A stretch of 46,284 nucleotides of DNA, taken from NCBI GenBank assembly GCA_902553945.1, contig CACDMT010000006.1:1-46284 (forward strand), in the 5' to 3' direction. Source of the DNA: an uncultured Alphaproteobacteria bacterium. GTDB taxonomy: Bacteria > Pseudomonadota > Alphaproteobacteria > HIMB59 > GCA-002718135. This document shows, piece after piece, positions 35,542 to 43,799 of the stretch. Within the stretch, counting starts at the first letter, position 1. The number at the start of each line of letters is the position of its first letter. The notes below the pieces were generated by a model, which was not told where the DNA came from, made no database searches, and saw only the letters and a list, made by a program, of their open reading frames with translations. The position numbers were made by a program, and so were the translations under genes.

Positions 35542-36516
35542 ATGAGATTAATATCTAGTTTATTAGTTGCTGGAATCCTTACTGTTTCAACAGCTGTAGT
35601 TTCAAAGCCTTTATACATGTTCATTACTCACGCATCAGTTGGTGCTGCAAGTAGTGTATTCTGGCAAGCAGTTAAAAACGGTATGGAAGATGCATGTGAG
35701 CTATATGAAGCAGATTGCCAAATGGTTTATCTTCAATCTGAAGATGGAAACATTGGAGAAGAAATTGCAAACTTCAATGCAGCAATAGCTGCAGGTGCTG
35801 ATGGTATTGCAACAACCATTTATGATGACATTACATGGGATGATCCAGTTGATGATGCATTAGCTCAAGGAATAAATGTAATTTCATTCAACATTGATGA
35901 TGAAAATACACCAAACAATAGACAAGCTTACATTGGGCAAAGTCTTAGAGTTGCTGGTTATGACCTTATGGTTGATCTTAATAAAAGATTTTTACCTCAA
36001 GAAGGACCAATGCATATCTTGATTGGTGTTAATGCACCTGGTCAGGTTTGGTCTGAAATGAGAACTAGTGGTGAAGAAGACTGGATTAAAGAGTTTGCTG
36101 CTGCAAACCCTGACAGAGACATTACTTATGAAAAACTTGATGTTGGATATGCCGAAGATGTTATGAACAGAGCTTCTGCTTATATTTTAGCTAATCCACA
36201 AACAAATGTTTACGTGTCTTCAGGACTATGGGGACCAGATCTAGCAATTGCACTAGAGGAAAACGGATACAATAAAGGCGATGTAATTATCGGCGGTTTT
36301 GACGTAGTTCCAAGTGTTGTTGAGTGTCTAAAATCTGGATGGTGTCATGCTACTGTTGACCAACAACCATACCTTCAGGGATATTTACCTGTAGTTCAAT
36401 TCTTTTTAAGAGATAAGTATGGTCTTGGTGACTGGAGTGTAAACACTGGTGCCTTAATGCTTCATAAAGAAGACATGGCTGCGTTAGAAGAATATTCTAA
36501 AGCAGGCGTTAGATAA
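35542..36516 (+). CDS. CUT2 periplasmic sugar-binding protein, transporter 3
   Basis: A 324-residue binding protein with a signal peptide of about 21 residues (MRLISSLLVAGILTVSTAVV). I chose the ATG at 35542 because AGGGAGG at 35531-35537 sits 4 nt upstream; an ATG at 35503 would put 13 odd residues before the signal peptide. Features include FITHASVGAASSVFWQAVKNGMEDACELYEADCQMVYL, GEEIANFNAAIAAGADGIATTIYDD, IGGFDVVPSVVECLKSGWCHATVDQQPYLQGYLPVVQ. The four cysteines may form disulfides. It pairs with a single-domain ATPase as in transporter 2. The ligand is unknown; a methylated or amino cyclitol or sugar would fit the flanking MocD-like genes. Confidence 0.92.
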   Translation: MRLISSLLVAGILTVSTAVVSKPLYMFITHASVGAASSVFWQAVKNGMEDACELYEADCQMVYLQSEDGNIGEEIANFNAAIAAGADGIATTIYDDITWDDPVDDALAQGINVISFNIDDENTPNNRQAYIGQSLRVAGYDLMVDLNKRFLPQEGPMHILIGVNAPGQVWSEMRTSGEEDWIKEFAAANPDRDITYEKLDVGYAEDVMNRASAYILANPQTNVYVSSGLWGPDLAIALEENGYNKGDVIIGGFDVVPSVVECLKSGWCHATVDQQPYLQGYLPVVQFFLRDKYGLGDWSVNTGALMLHKEDMAALEEYSKAGVR

Positions 36517-36539
36517 TTAACTTACTTTAATTTAAAAAT

Positions 36540-36566
36540 TCAGGGGCAATAACTTCTTGCCCCTGA
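36540..36566 (+). terminator. Hairpin between binding protein and permease, transporter 3
   Basis: A perfect 10-bp GC-rich stem (36540-36549 with 36557-36566, core CAGGGGCAA / TTGCCCCTG) closes a 7-nt loop. There is no T-tract after it, so it is more likely an mRNA-stabilising or processing hairpin than a full terminator. It takes the same place as the terminator in transporter 2. Confidence 0.7.
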
Positions 36567-36597
36567 TCTAAAAATACTTATATTTCAAAAAAGTTTT

Positions 36598-37578
36598 ATG
36601 AACATTAGAAAATATTTCAAGTACGTAGCATCAAGACCAGAGTTCGCAGCACTCACAATTTTTATAATTATTGCAATAACATTTTATGGTATCAATGAAA
36701 ATTTTTTAAATTTTAGAAATCTTAGAGTTCTATTCACAATTTCACCTGAAATAGCTTTAATAGCTATGGGGGCTACTATTTTAATGGTTTCAGGAGAATT
36801 CGACTTATCTGTTGGTTCTGTTTTTGCTTTAAGTGGTGTAGTTATGGTAGTTCTAACAAATGAAGGAGTCAATGCTCATCTAGCATTTACAATATCTCTA
36901 TTGATGTGTTTAGCTATTGGATTTATTAATGCTACAATTACAATTCGATTTGGAATACCATCTTTTATTGCTACTTTAGGAACTATGTTTATGGTTCGTA
37001 GTATTGCTATCGTAATTGTTAAAGCTGATTTTCCGACTTTCCCTATGGAAGAAATGTACTGGTTAAGAGCAATATTTGCCAACCCTATACCAGGTACAAT
37101 TTTTAGAATGTCATTTATATGGTTTATTTTAATAACATTATTATTAATATTTTATCTTCATAGATCTAATTATGGTAACTGGTCTTATTCTACAGGTGCT
37201 AACCAAGCAGCAGCTCAAGCGATGGGCGTTAATACAAATAATGTAAAAATTCGTAATTTTGTTCTTTGCTCATTTCTTGCTGGTTTAGCTGGAATATTTA
37301 TGGTTTTGAGAACAAGAGCAGCCTTCCCTTCAGTTGGAGTTGGTTATGAACTGCAAGCAATTGCCGCATCAGTTATTGGAGGTGCATCATTGTTTGGAGG
37401 CATTGGAACTGTATTTGGAGCTTTAGTTGGAGCATTTTTACTTAAGTTTTTAGATAATGGTCTTGTAATGGCAAGACTAGATGTAAATTGGTTTAGGTTT
37501 GCAGTTGGTACACTTTTAATTTTTGCTGTCATTTCAAATACAAATTTAAGAAGAATAGCAAATAAAATGAGGGAGTGA
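36598..37578 (+). CDS. CUT2 sugar ABC transporter permease, transporter 3
   Basis: A 326-residue permease of normal length with about eight to ten helices. It has ATILMVSGEFDLSVGSVFALSG, INATITIRFGIPSFIATLGTMFMVRSIAIVIV, GNWSYSTGANQAAAQAMGV, and ELQAIAASVIGGASLFGGIGTVFGALVGAFLLKFLDNG. It is related to the transporter-2 permease in the core but lacks the long insertion, and so shows what that insertion adds. It ends 9 bp before the ATPase gene. Confidence 0.93.
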   Translation: MNIRKYFKYVASRPEFAALTIFIIIAITFYGINENFLNFRNLRVLFTISPEIALIAMGATILMVSGEFDLSVGSVFALSGVVMVVLTNEGVNAHLAFTISLLMCLAIGFINATITIRFGIPSFIATLGTMFMVRSIAIVIVKADFPTFPMEEMYWLRAIFANPIPGTIFRMSFIWFILITLLLIFYLHRSNYGNWSYSTGANQAAAQAMGVNTNNVKIRNFVLCSFLAGLAGIFMVLRTRAAFPSVGVGYELQAIAASVIGGASLFGGIGTVFGALVGAFLLKFLDNGLVMARLDVNWFRFAVGTLLIFAVISNTNLRRIANKMRE

Positions 37579-37587
37579 CAATTTAAT

Positions 37588-38328
37588 ATGTCAGAATCAA
37601 TAATTAGATGTGAAGGATTAAATAAATGGTACGGTAGCATTCAAGCACTTAAAGATGTATCTATTGATATTAAAAAAGGTGAAGCTGTTGGACTGGTTGG
37701 TGATAATGGAGCGGGTAAATCTACATTTATAAAAATTTTATCTGGTGTTCATAAAGCAGATAGTGGAAATATTTACTTTGATGGAAATAAAGTAAAAATT
37801 AATAATGCAAGAGACTCAATGAAATTAGGAATTGAAACAATTTATCAAGATAGTGCTTTAGCTCCAACTTTAAGTATAGCCCGTAATCTATTTGTTGGAA
37901 GAGAACCTTTAACTTTTAAAATTGGCTCATTAGGATTGCTTGATAGAGAAAAAATGGCAAGAGAATCATTAGAAGCAATTAAAAGAGTAGAATTAGACTT
38001 AAGATCTGGAGATGAGGTAGTAGAAAATTTATCTGGCGGAGAGCGCCAAGGTGTTGTTATTGCTAGAGCTTTGTATTTTAGAACTAAAGTCTTAATAATG
38101 GATGAGCCTACAAACCATTTATCTGTAAAAGAAACTGAAAAAGTTTTACGATGGATTGAAAAACTTAAAGCTGAAGGTACTACCTGTATTTTTATTACAC
38201 ACAACCTTCATCATGTATATCCAGTTAGTGATAGGTTAGTTGTATTTGCAAGAGGCGAAAAAATTGCAGATGTACAAAAAAAAGACACTTCTATTGAAGA
38301 TCTAACTAAAATGATTGTACATGACTAA
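37588..38328 (+). CDS. CUT2 sugar ABC transporter, single-domain ATPase (FrcA-like), transporter 3
   Basis: A 246-residue ATPase with one nucleotide-binding domain: Walker A GDNGAGKST, TIYQDSALAPT (Q-loop), signature LSGGERQGVVIARALYF, Walker B VLIMDEPTNHLS and switch His in FITHNLHHVYP. Walker B runs into N-H-L rather than the usual S-A-L. It is close in length and layout to the transporter-2 ATPase. A second MocD-like gene begins 20 bp downstream, so the membrane diiron enzyme is probably co-transcribed with the transporter. Confidence 0.92.
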   Translation: MSESIIRCEGLNKWYGSIQALKDVSIDIKKGEAVGLVGDNGAGKSTFIKILSGVHKADSGNIYFDGNKVKINNARDSMKLGIETIYQDSALAPTLSIARNLFVGREPLTFKIGSLGLLDREKMARESLEAIKRVELDLRSGDEVVENLSGGERQGVVIARALYFRTKVLIMDEPTNHLSVKETEKVLRWIEKLKAEGTTCIFITHNLHHVYPVSDRLVVFARGEKIADVQKKDTSIEDLTKMIVHD

Positions 38329-38348
38329 AACTGAACTATATAAATATT

Positions 38349-39386
38349 ATGAGTCAAGTTAAAGTTGAAGATATTGATAAAATTGATTTAAGTAATAAAG
38401 ATTGGTGGCAACCAAAAATAGATAAAAAAGAATATAAAAAGCTATGTCAGAGAAGCGACTCTATAGCTTGGTTCCATACCATTTTATATTTTTCTATACT
38501 TATATTAACTGGCTATTTAGCTGTTCTTTCTTGGGGTACTTGGTATGCTATACCAGCATTTTTATTATACGGATCAGTGTATGCATGCAGCAATGCAAGA
38601 TGGCATGAATATGGGCATCGAACAGTTTTTAAAACTAGAAAGCTTAACGATTTTTTTTATTATATAAGTTCTTTTTTAGCTTTTTTTGAACCAATTTCAT
38701 GGAGATGGAGTCATGCTAATCATCACAGTAAAACTAGATATCTAGATTTAGATGTGGAGATAGCAGATCCTAGACCTACTAATTTACGAATACTTTTTTT
38801 TACAGAATTTTTTGGTTATTACAGAGTTAAAGGTGAATTACAAAAATTAATTAAATATAGTTTTAGAATATTTAAACCAGTTAAACAATTTAGTGAAAAA
38901 GAAGTTAAGATTACGGTAGCAGACTTAGTTCCTGAAAAAGAAATAGATAAAATGGTTTGGTCAAGTAGAATATTTTTGATTATTATTACTTTAACCATAG
39001 TTTTATCAATATTGCTCCAGAGCTTTATTCCTTTATTATTAATTGTTACTCCTCAAATTTATGGAGGCCCACTTTTATGGATACTTGCGTTTCCTCAACA
39101 TGCTGCTCTTAAATTTGATAGTAATGACCATAGAGAGACAACTAGAACTGTAATATTAGGCCCAATTCTTGGTACTTTTTTTTATGCAAATATGCAATAT
39201 CATATTGAACATCATGCAAGCCCACAAATACCATTTTACAATCTACCAAAGTTTCATGAAAAAATTAAAGATCAAATGCCTGATCCAAATGTAGGATTAC
39301 TTGATGCTTATAAAGAAATTATACCTGCGGTAATTAAGCAGTCAACTGATCCAAATTACGAAATTAAAAGAGTTATACCAGTTTAA
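38349..39386 (+). CDS. Membrane diiron desaturase/hydroxylase family protein (MocD-like), copy 2
   Basis: A 345-residue relative of copy 1, sharing the start pattern (DWWQPKIDKKEYKKLCQRSD) and the His boxes HEYGH, HANHH and QYHIEHH. The segment after the last box, ASPQIPFYNLPKF, differs from the MFPMVPSYNLKKL of copies 1 and 3, suggesting a different substrate. It is about a dozen residues longer, mainly in the loop before VPEKEIDKM. The gene lies 20 bp after the transporter-3 ATPase and converges on the third PanB-like gene (14 bp apart). Confidence 0.82.
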   Translation: MSQVKVEDIDKIDLSNKDWWQPKIDKKEYKKLCQRSDSIAWFHTILYFSILILTGYLAVLSWGTWYAIPAFLLYGSVYACSNARWHEYGHRTVFKTRKLNDFFYYISSFLAFFEPISWRWSHANHHSKTRYLDLDVEIADPRPTNLRILFFTEFFGYYRVKGELQKLIKYSFRIFKPVKQFSEKEVKITVADLVPEKEIDKMVWSSRIFLIIITLTIVLSILLQSFIPLLLIVTPQIYGGPLLWILAFPQHAALKFDSNDHRETTRTVILGPILGTFFYANMQYHIEHHASPQIPFYNLPKFHEKIKDQMPDPNVGLLDAYKEIIPAVIKQSTDPNYEIKRVIPV

Positions 39387-39400
39387 AAAATAATATTTTT

Positions 39401-40231
39401 TTATCTTTTTTCCAAATTGTTTAAAAAAATATCAAGCTCTTTTTCATCTATATTTAAAATATGTTTTTGTTCAGGAAAAGAACCAGATTTAACATCATCA
39501 TAAAATTCTTTAAATGCATTTTCTCTTTCAACTTGAAGCCTATTATATTCATCTTGAAAATTTCGATACATTTTTGCATGTCTCGGAATATGACCTTCTG
39601 TAGTTCCTAGAATATCACAACCAAATAAAAACTCAGCGTCACATCCTGGTCCGCTTCCCATTGAGACCACAATAGGTTCAACTTTTTTTGTAATTGCTTC
39701 AGCAACTTTAAATGGCACACATTCCATTTCTATTGCTACACCGCCTGCATCTTGTATTTTTAGACATTGTTCGAAAATATTAATAGCTTCTTTAGCACTC
39801 TTGCCTACTGCTTTAAAACCACCTGTCCAAGTTCTTCTACTTGGCACTAAACCAACATGACCTAAACCAGGAATACCTTGTTTATATAACCCTCTAATAA
39901 GTTCAAAATTATTGTTGCAATAAAACATATCAATACCATGTTCCAATGCTTTAAATGCAACTCTAGTTGCCTCTAAAATACCGCTATATAATGTATCTGC
40001 TGCTCCCCAATGCATAAAAGCATTTGGAGCTGCATTTCTTATGTTAATTATATCATTGAATTCTGGATGATTATCAGGATTTTTATACAAACCAGGAGAT
40101 CCAGTTGCTAACATCTCAAAACCTACTTTATTTGCTGCTTTCGCTTCTTCAACGTTTTTAACCAAGATACTGACTAGCTTTTTTTTTCCTTTTAATTCAT
40201 ATAAATCTTTAACAGTTAATTTTTTGCTCAT
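39401..40231 (-). CDS. PanB-like (ketopantoate hydroxymethyltransferase superfamily) protein, copy 3
   Basis: A 276-residue paralogue with KLTVKDLYELKGKKKL, GHVGLVPSRRTWTGGFKAVGKSAKEA, MECVP, SMGSGPGCDAEFLFGCDILG and HIPRHAKMYRNF. Equivalents of PanB His136 and Glu181 are present. Asp45, Asp84 and Glu114 fall on Ser, Gly and Asn, so no metal triad remains. It converges on the second MocD-like gene and diverges from the second PhyH gene (85 bp gap). The GPGCD motif matches copy 2 (GSGCD), while copy 1 has KKSDV there. Its function is unknown; see the findings for the pattern across copies. Confidence 0.85.
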   Translation of the reverse strand: MSKKLTVKDLYELKGKKKLVSILVKNVEEAKAANKVGFEMLATGSPGLYKNPDNHPEFNDIINIRNAAPNAFMHWGAADTLYSGILEATRVAFKALEHGIDMFYCNNNFELIRGLYKQGIPGLGHVGLVPSRRTWTGGFKAVGKSAKEAINIFEQCLKIQDAGGVAIEMECVPFKVAEAITKKVEPIVVSMGSGPGCDAEFLFGCDILGTTEGHIPRHAKMYRNFQDEYNRLQVERENAFKEFYDDVKSGSFPEQKHILNIDEKELDIFLNNLEKR

Positions 40232-40316
40232 TATTCTAACAAATTATCAAAAAAAATAAATTTTTTGGTTTTACATTTTTTAATTTCAATTATGATAAAC
40301 ATTATTAGGAGAAACT

Positions 40317-41252
40317 ATGATAAGTCAAGACCATATCGATCAATATAATGAAGAAGGATATACAATTGTTGAAAATGTATTTTCAAAAGAAGAATTACAA
40401 CCAGTCCTTAATGAATTTGAAGAAATTGTTGATGAGTATGCTGAAAAAGCTTTTAATGCTGGAAAAATATCTAATAAACACTCAGATAAAGATGTTTTTA
40501 AAAGATTGGCAGCGCTTGAAAACGATTTTAAGGGTTCATCAGTATTAATTCATACTAAAGGACAGCTAAGACCAGAGTTAGCAAATTTATGGGCTTCTCC
40601 AAAACTTTTGGATATTGTTGAAAATTGGGTGGGAAAAGATATTTCTGGACATCCTGTTTGGAACATTAGATCTAAAACCCCTCAAACTGCTAGAATGACA
40701 GTACCATGGCACCAAGATTCTGCTTATTTAAAAGAAGGTGCAGAAAAAACTACACAACCAGCTGCTTGGATTCCTTTTTTAGATGTAAATAAAAATAATG
40801 GATGTATGCAAGTTGTAAAGGGAGGCCATGATCCACAAAGAGTATTAAATCACAAACTTGAAAAAAAAGATGGTTCAGTAAAAGATTCTTGGTATCTATT
40901 TATTGAAGATAAAGATATTCCTGATCAAGATGTTGTAACCTGTGAAATGAAAGTTGGCTCTGTTTTATTTCTTCATCAACTCATCCCTCACAGATCTCTA
41001 GAAAATTTTTCAGAGGATGTTAGATGGAGTGTTGATTTAAGATTTCAAAATCCTAAAGATGAGGCAGGTTTTCATACAGGTCTTGTAGATCCAATTATAA
41101 TGAGAAAATCTGAAGATACTAATTATAGACCCGATTGGAAGACTTGGTTTAAGGGTGTTGAAGAAGATCACAAGAAATTTAGAGGCCTATCAGACAAAGA
41201 TGAATTTGACTCAACAGTTAACGGCTCTTGGCTAGACCGTTGGGATAAATAG
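40317..41252 (+). CDS. Phytanoyl-CoA dioxygenase (PhyH) family Fe(II)/2-oxoglutarate oxygenase, copy 2
   Basis: A 311-residue PhyH protein with the N-terminal QYNEEGYTIVENVFSKEEL typical of the family, iron ligands His132 and Asp134 (WHQDSAY) and His225 (LIPHRSLEN), and Arg236 as the likely 2-oxoglutarate anchor (VRWSVDLRFQNP). ILL-fitting only in detail, it is less similar to copy 1 than to soil and marine PhyH proteins acting on small polar molecules. TTAGGAG precedes the ATG. It is convergent with the second fatty-acid-hydroxylase-like gene, 1 bp apart. The substrate is not known. Confidence 0.85.
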   Translation: MISQDHIDQYNEEGYTIVENVFSKEELQPVLNEFEEIVDEYAEKAFNAGKISNKHSDKDVFKRLAALENDFKGSSVLIHTKGQLRPELANLWASPKLLDIVENWVGKDISGHPVWNIRSKTPQTARMTVPWHQDSAYLKEGAEKTTQPAAWIPFLDVNKNNGCMQVVKGGHDPQRVLNHKLEKKDGSVKDSWYLFIEDKDIPDQDVVTCEMKVGSVLFLHQLIPHRSLENFSEDVRWSVDLRFQNPKDEAGFHTGLVDPIIMRKSEDTNYRPDWKTWFKGVEEDHKKFRGLSDKDEFDSTVNGSWLDRWDK

Positions 41253-41253
41253 T

Positions 41254-42246
41254 TTATTTTTTAGCATTAAGTCTATTTAACATTTGTGTATGGGACTCAT
41301 CAGTACCGTCATGCAATGTGCTAAACCATTTGTCTAAATAATTTGAAGTATCTCCACTATAATTACATTCAAAATATTTGTGGTGAAGGTAGTGAAAATA
41401 GGTACCTGTATGTAAATGTATTTTATTTTTAAAAACAATTTTATCAAAACCACTATGACCTGCATGAGGCGCTATTCCTGCATGAAAAATATGCCATAGT
41501 GCTATTAGTGGGTGAGAAGGTATAATCCAATGAATTAGAATTCCAGAAAAATATAGCACATGTTCAATTGGATGCATTGCAAGACCAGACCAAGGCCCAG
41601 GATTTACATTATAGTGGTGTACTTTATGTGCTAATTTATAAAAAATTTTAGTATGCAAGAGTCTATGTGTTAAATAGAAATGAATATCTCTTATAATAGG
41701 TACCAAAAAAAATAATATCAAACAATAAATGGGATAAATTTCCCAAGAAATATAATATATTAAATTATTTGCAAAAGCCCATAATGTAAAATATTCGTAG
41801 ATTGTCCATATAGGAACAGCGCTACAAAAAACCCAAATGAGATTATCTTTTGTTTGATTACTAAAAAAAAATTTTTTATTTTTTTCTAAAAATTTTGGAT
41901 TATATTTAAAACTGTTATCTTGACTTTTATTTATATAAAAATGAAGATGAAAAAAACCAGCATAAAAAAAAACTAAAATACTATTTCTTAAAAAAATATA
42001 TATAAATGAAAATAAATTTAAATCTTTCATTTGATCAAATGAAGGGGTTAAAAAAAACCATACAAATATAGCAATTACTGCCCAAATAAATTGCATAGGA
42101 AATACGTAACCATTCCAACCAAAAATCCATTTAAATAATTTTATTGGTTTAAATGGAATTATATATCTTGGCATCGGAATGATTTTTTCAAATGGTTTCC
42201 AATTACCTTTTTTGTCACGACTCCCAAAATCTGTATCTTTAATCAT
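41254..42246 (-). CDS. Membrane fatty-acid hydroxylase / sterol desaturase superfamily enzyme, copy 2
   Basis: A 330-residue membrane enzyme closely matching the gene at 2523-3521. Shared stretches include SAVPIWTIYEYFTLWAFANN, IHFYLTHRLLH, the HKVHH box, NVNPGPWSGLAMHPIEHVLYFSGIL and TYFHYLHHKYFECNY. All His boxes needed for a diiron site are present. The similarity of the two copies about 39 kb apart suggests they act on related substrates. It diverges from the third MocD-like gene across 63 bp. Confidence 0.85.
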   Translation of the reverse strand: MIKDTDFGSRDKKGNWKPFEKIIPMPRYIIPFKPIKLFKWIFGWNGYVFPMQFIWAVIAIFVWFFLTPSFDQMKDLNLFSFIYIFLRNSILVFFYAGFFHLHFYINKSQDNSFKYNPKFLEKNKKFFFSNQTKDNLIWVFCSAVPIWTIYEYFTLWAFANNLIYYISWEIYPIYCLILFFLVPIIRDIHFYLTHRLLHTKIFYKLAHKVHHYNVNPGPWSGLAMHPIEHVLYFSGILIHWIIPSHPLIALWHIFHAGIAPHAGHSGFDKIVFKNKIHLHTGTYFHYLHHKYFECNYSGDTSNYLDKWFSTLHDGTDESHTQMLNRLNAKK

Positions 42247-42309
42247 TTAATTTATATTATAAATAATAATAAATATTGAAATAGTAAAATAAATGAATAT
42301 TTTATTATT

Positions 42310-43296
42310 ATGCATGTTGATCTTGAAAATTGGTATAAACCTTCTTTAGACAAAAAAAAATTAAAAGAATTAAGTAGAAGAAGGGATTTGCCTGGATTAA
42401 TTCATTTTTTTTTATATTTTTTATCTTTGTTTGTATCTGGTTATTTAGCTTACATAACCTGGGGGACAGTTTGGACTTTTTTTTTCTTTTTCATTTATGG
42501 AACAATATATGCATTTAGTGTGGCAAATTGGCATGAAACGGTTCATCGTACTGCCTTTAAAACAAGATGGATAAATGAATTTTTTTATCATATCAGTTCT
42601 TTTATGTGTGACTTCGAGGGATTTAGATGGCGATGGAGTCATACATTTCATCACACTAAAACATTACAAACAGAAGATGATTATGACCATGAAATTCAAG
42701 TTTCTAGACCAACTGAGTTAATTGCATTCTTTCTAAATTTTATTCCATTAACAGATTTGTTATTCCCTCATAAATTAATTAAATATGAGGTTATAAAACA
42801 CTCATTTGGTATATTATCTCCTGTAGTTAAAATATCAGCTCCTGAAAATCAAAAGAAAAAAATTATTTGGAATTCAAGATTATACGTTTTTATTTGGCTA
42901 TCTATAATTACTTGGTCAATATATATATGGTCAATTTTACCAATACTATTTATTATTCTTCCAACGTATATTGGTAAACCCATTTGGTTTGCTGTTAATG
43001 TTACTCAACATTTAGCAGCAAAAATAGATACAAAAGATCATCGCTTAAGTACATATTCTGTTAGAATAAATCCAATATTAAGTTTCTTGTATTGGCACAT
43101 GGAATATCATCTTGAACATCACATGTTTCCAATGGTACCTTCCTACAATTTAAAAAAATTAAGAGCTGAAGTTGATGATCAGTTGCCTACACCATTCAAA
43201 AGTCTTTATGATTTTTATAAATCAGTTCTTCCATCTGTAATAGCCTTAGCTTATAATCAAAATAGTTATTATAAAGTTAATTTAAAAACAAAATAA
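42310..43296 (+). CDS. Membrane diiron desaturase/hydroxylase family protein (MocD-like), copy 3
   Basis: A 328-residue protein close to copy 1 (34444-35442): LENWYKPSLDKKKLKELSRRRDLPGL, HETVH, HTFHH, and LYWHMEYHLEHHMFPMVPSYNLKKL are shared almost in full. The first His box reads HETVH instead of HECGH. Spacing of the boxes is unchanged. It lies between the second fatty-acid-hydroxylase-like gene (divergent) and a glyoxalase (convergent, 6 bp), with no ferredoxin or reductase of its own, so it probably shares those at 32673-34313. Confidence 0.82.
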   Translation: MHVDLENWYKPSLDKKKLKELSRRRDLPGLIHFFLYFLSLFVSGYLAYITWGTVWTFFFFFIYGTIYAFSVANWHETVHRTAFKTRWINEFFYHISSFMCDFEGFRWRWSHTFHHTKTLQTEDDYDHEIQVSRPTELIAFFLNFIPLTDLLFPHKLIKYEVIKHSFGILSPVVKISAPENQKKKIIWNSRLYVFIWLSIITWSIYIWSILPILFIILPTYIGKPIWFAVNVTQHLAAKIDTKDHRLSTYSVRINPILSFLYWHMEYHLEHHMFPMVPSYNLKKLRAEVDDQLPTPFKSLYDFYKSVLPSVIALAYNQNSYYKVNLKTK

Positions 43297-43302
43297 TTTA
43301 AT

Positions 43303-43728
43303 TTACCAAGATCCAGAATTTTCCATTGACTCCCAAGGTTCAGATATAGGCAAAGGGTCACCTTCTTGAAGAAGTTCTATTGATATTCCATCAGGAGACC
43401 TAATAAAAGCCATATGACCATCTCTTGGAGGTCTGTTAATTGTAACACCATTTTCCATTAGTTTTTTACAAATTTCATAAATATTTTTAACATTATATGC
43501 TAAATGCCCAAAGTTTCTTCCACCAGTATATTCCTCAGGATCCCAATTATAAGTAAGTTCCAGCAAACCTGTTTTTTCATCACTATTTTCTGCAGCTAAA
43601 AAAATTAATGTAAATCTACCTTTTTCACTTTCTCTTCTTCTTACTTCCTTTAAACCTAATAGATTGCAATAAAAGTTTAAAGATTTTTCAATATTTTCAA
43701 CTCTAACCATTGTGTGTAAATATTTCAT
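43303..43728 (-). CDS. gloA: Glyoxalase I (lactoylglutathione lyase), VOC fold
   Basis: A 141-residue VOC-superfamily protein with the GloA pattern: [56 protein letters not shown] and [15 protein letters not shown]. Metal ligands would be His5, the Glu in LLELTYNW, the His in FGHLAY and the Glu in SIELLQ. It isomerises the methylglyoxal-glutathione hemithioacetal to lactoylglutathione. It lies divergent from xylA, so detoxification of methylglyoxal arising from sugar breakdown is plausible. Confidence 0.88.
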   Translation of the reverse strand: MKYLHTMVRVENIEKSLNFYCNLLGLKEVRRRESEKGRFTLIFLAAENSDEKTGLLELTYNWDPEEYTGGRNFGHLAYNVKNIYEICKKLMENGVTINRPPRDGHMAFIRSPDGISIELLQEGDPLPISEPWESMENSGSW

Positions 43729-43799
43729 ATTAGAATTTATTATATTTAATTTATAGTTAAACTACAATTATAATATTATTAAATTTTGAGGGAGGTGAA

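Noticed and set aside
35503-35544. ATG at 35503 as the start of the transporter-3 binding protein
   Set aside because: The signal peptide begins cleanly at the ATG at 35542, which has a strong AGGGAGG 4 nt upstream.
39385-39401. A-run/T-run inverted repeat between the second MocD-like gene and the third PanB-like gene as a terminator
   Set aside because: A/T-only stem with a 1-nt centre; too weak to claim.
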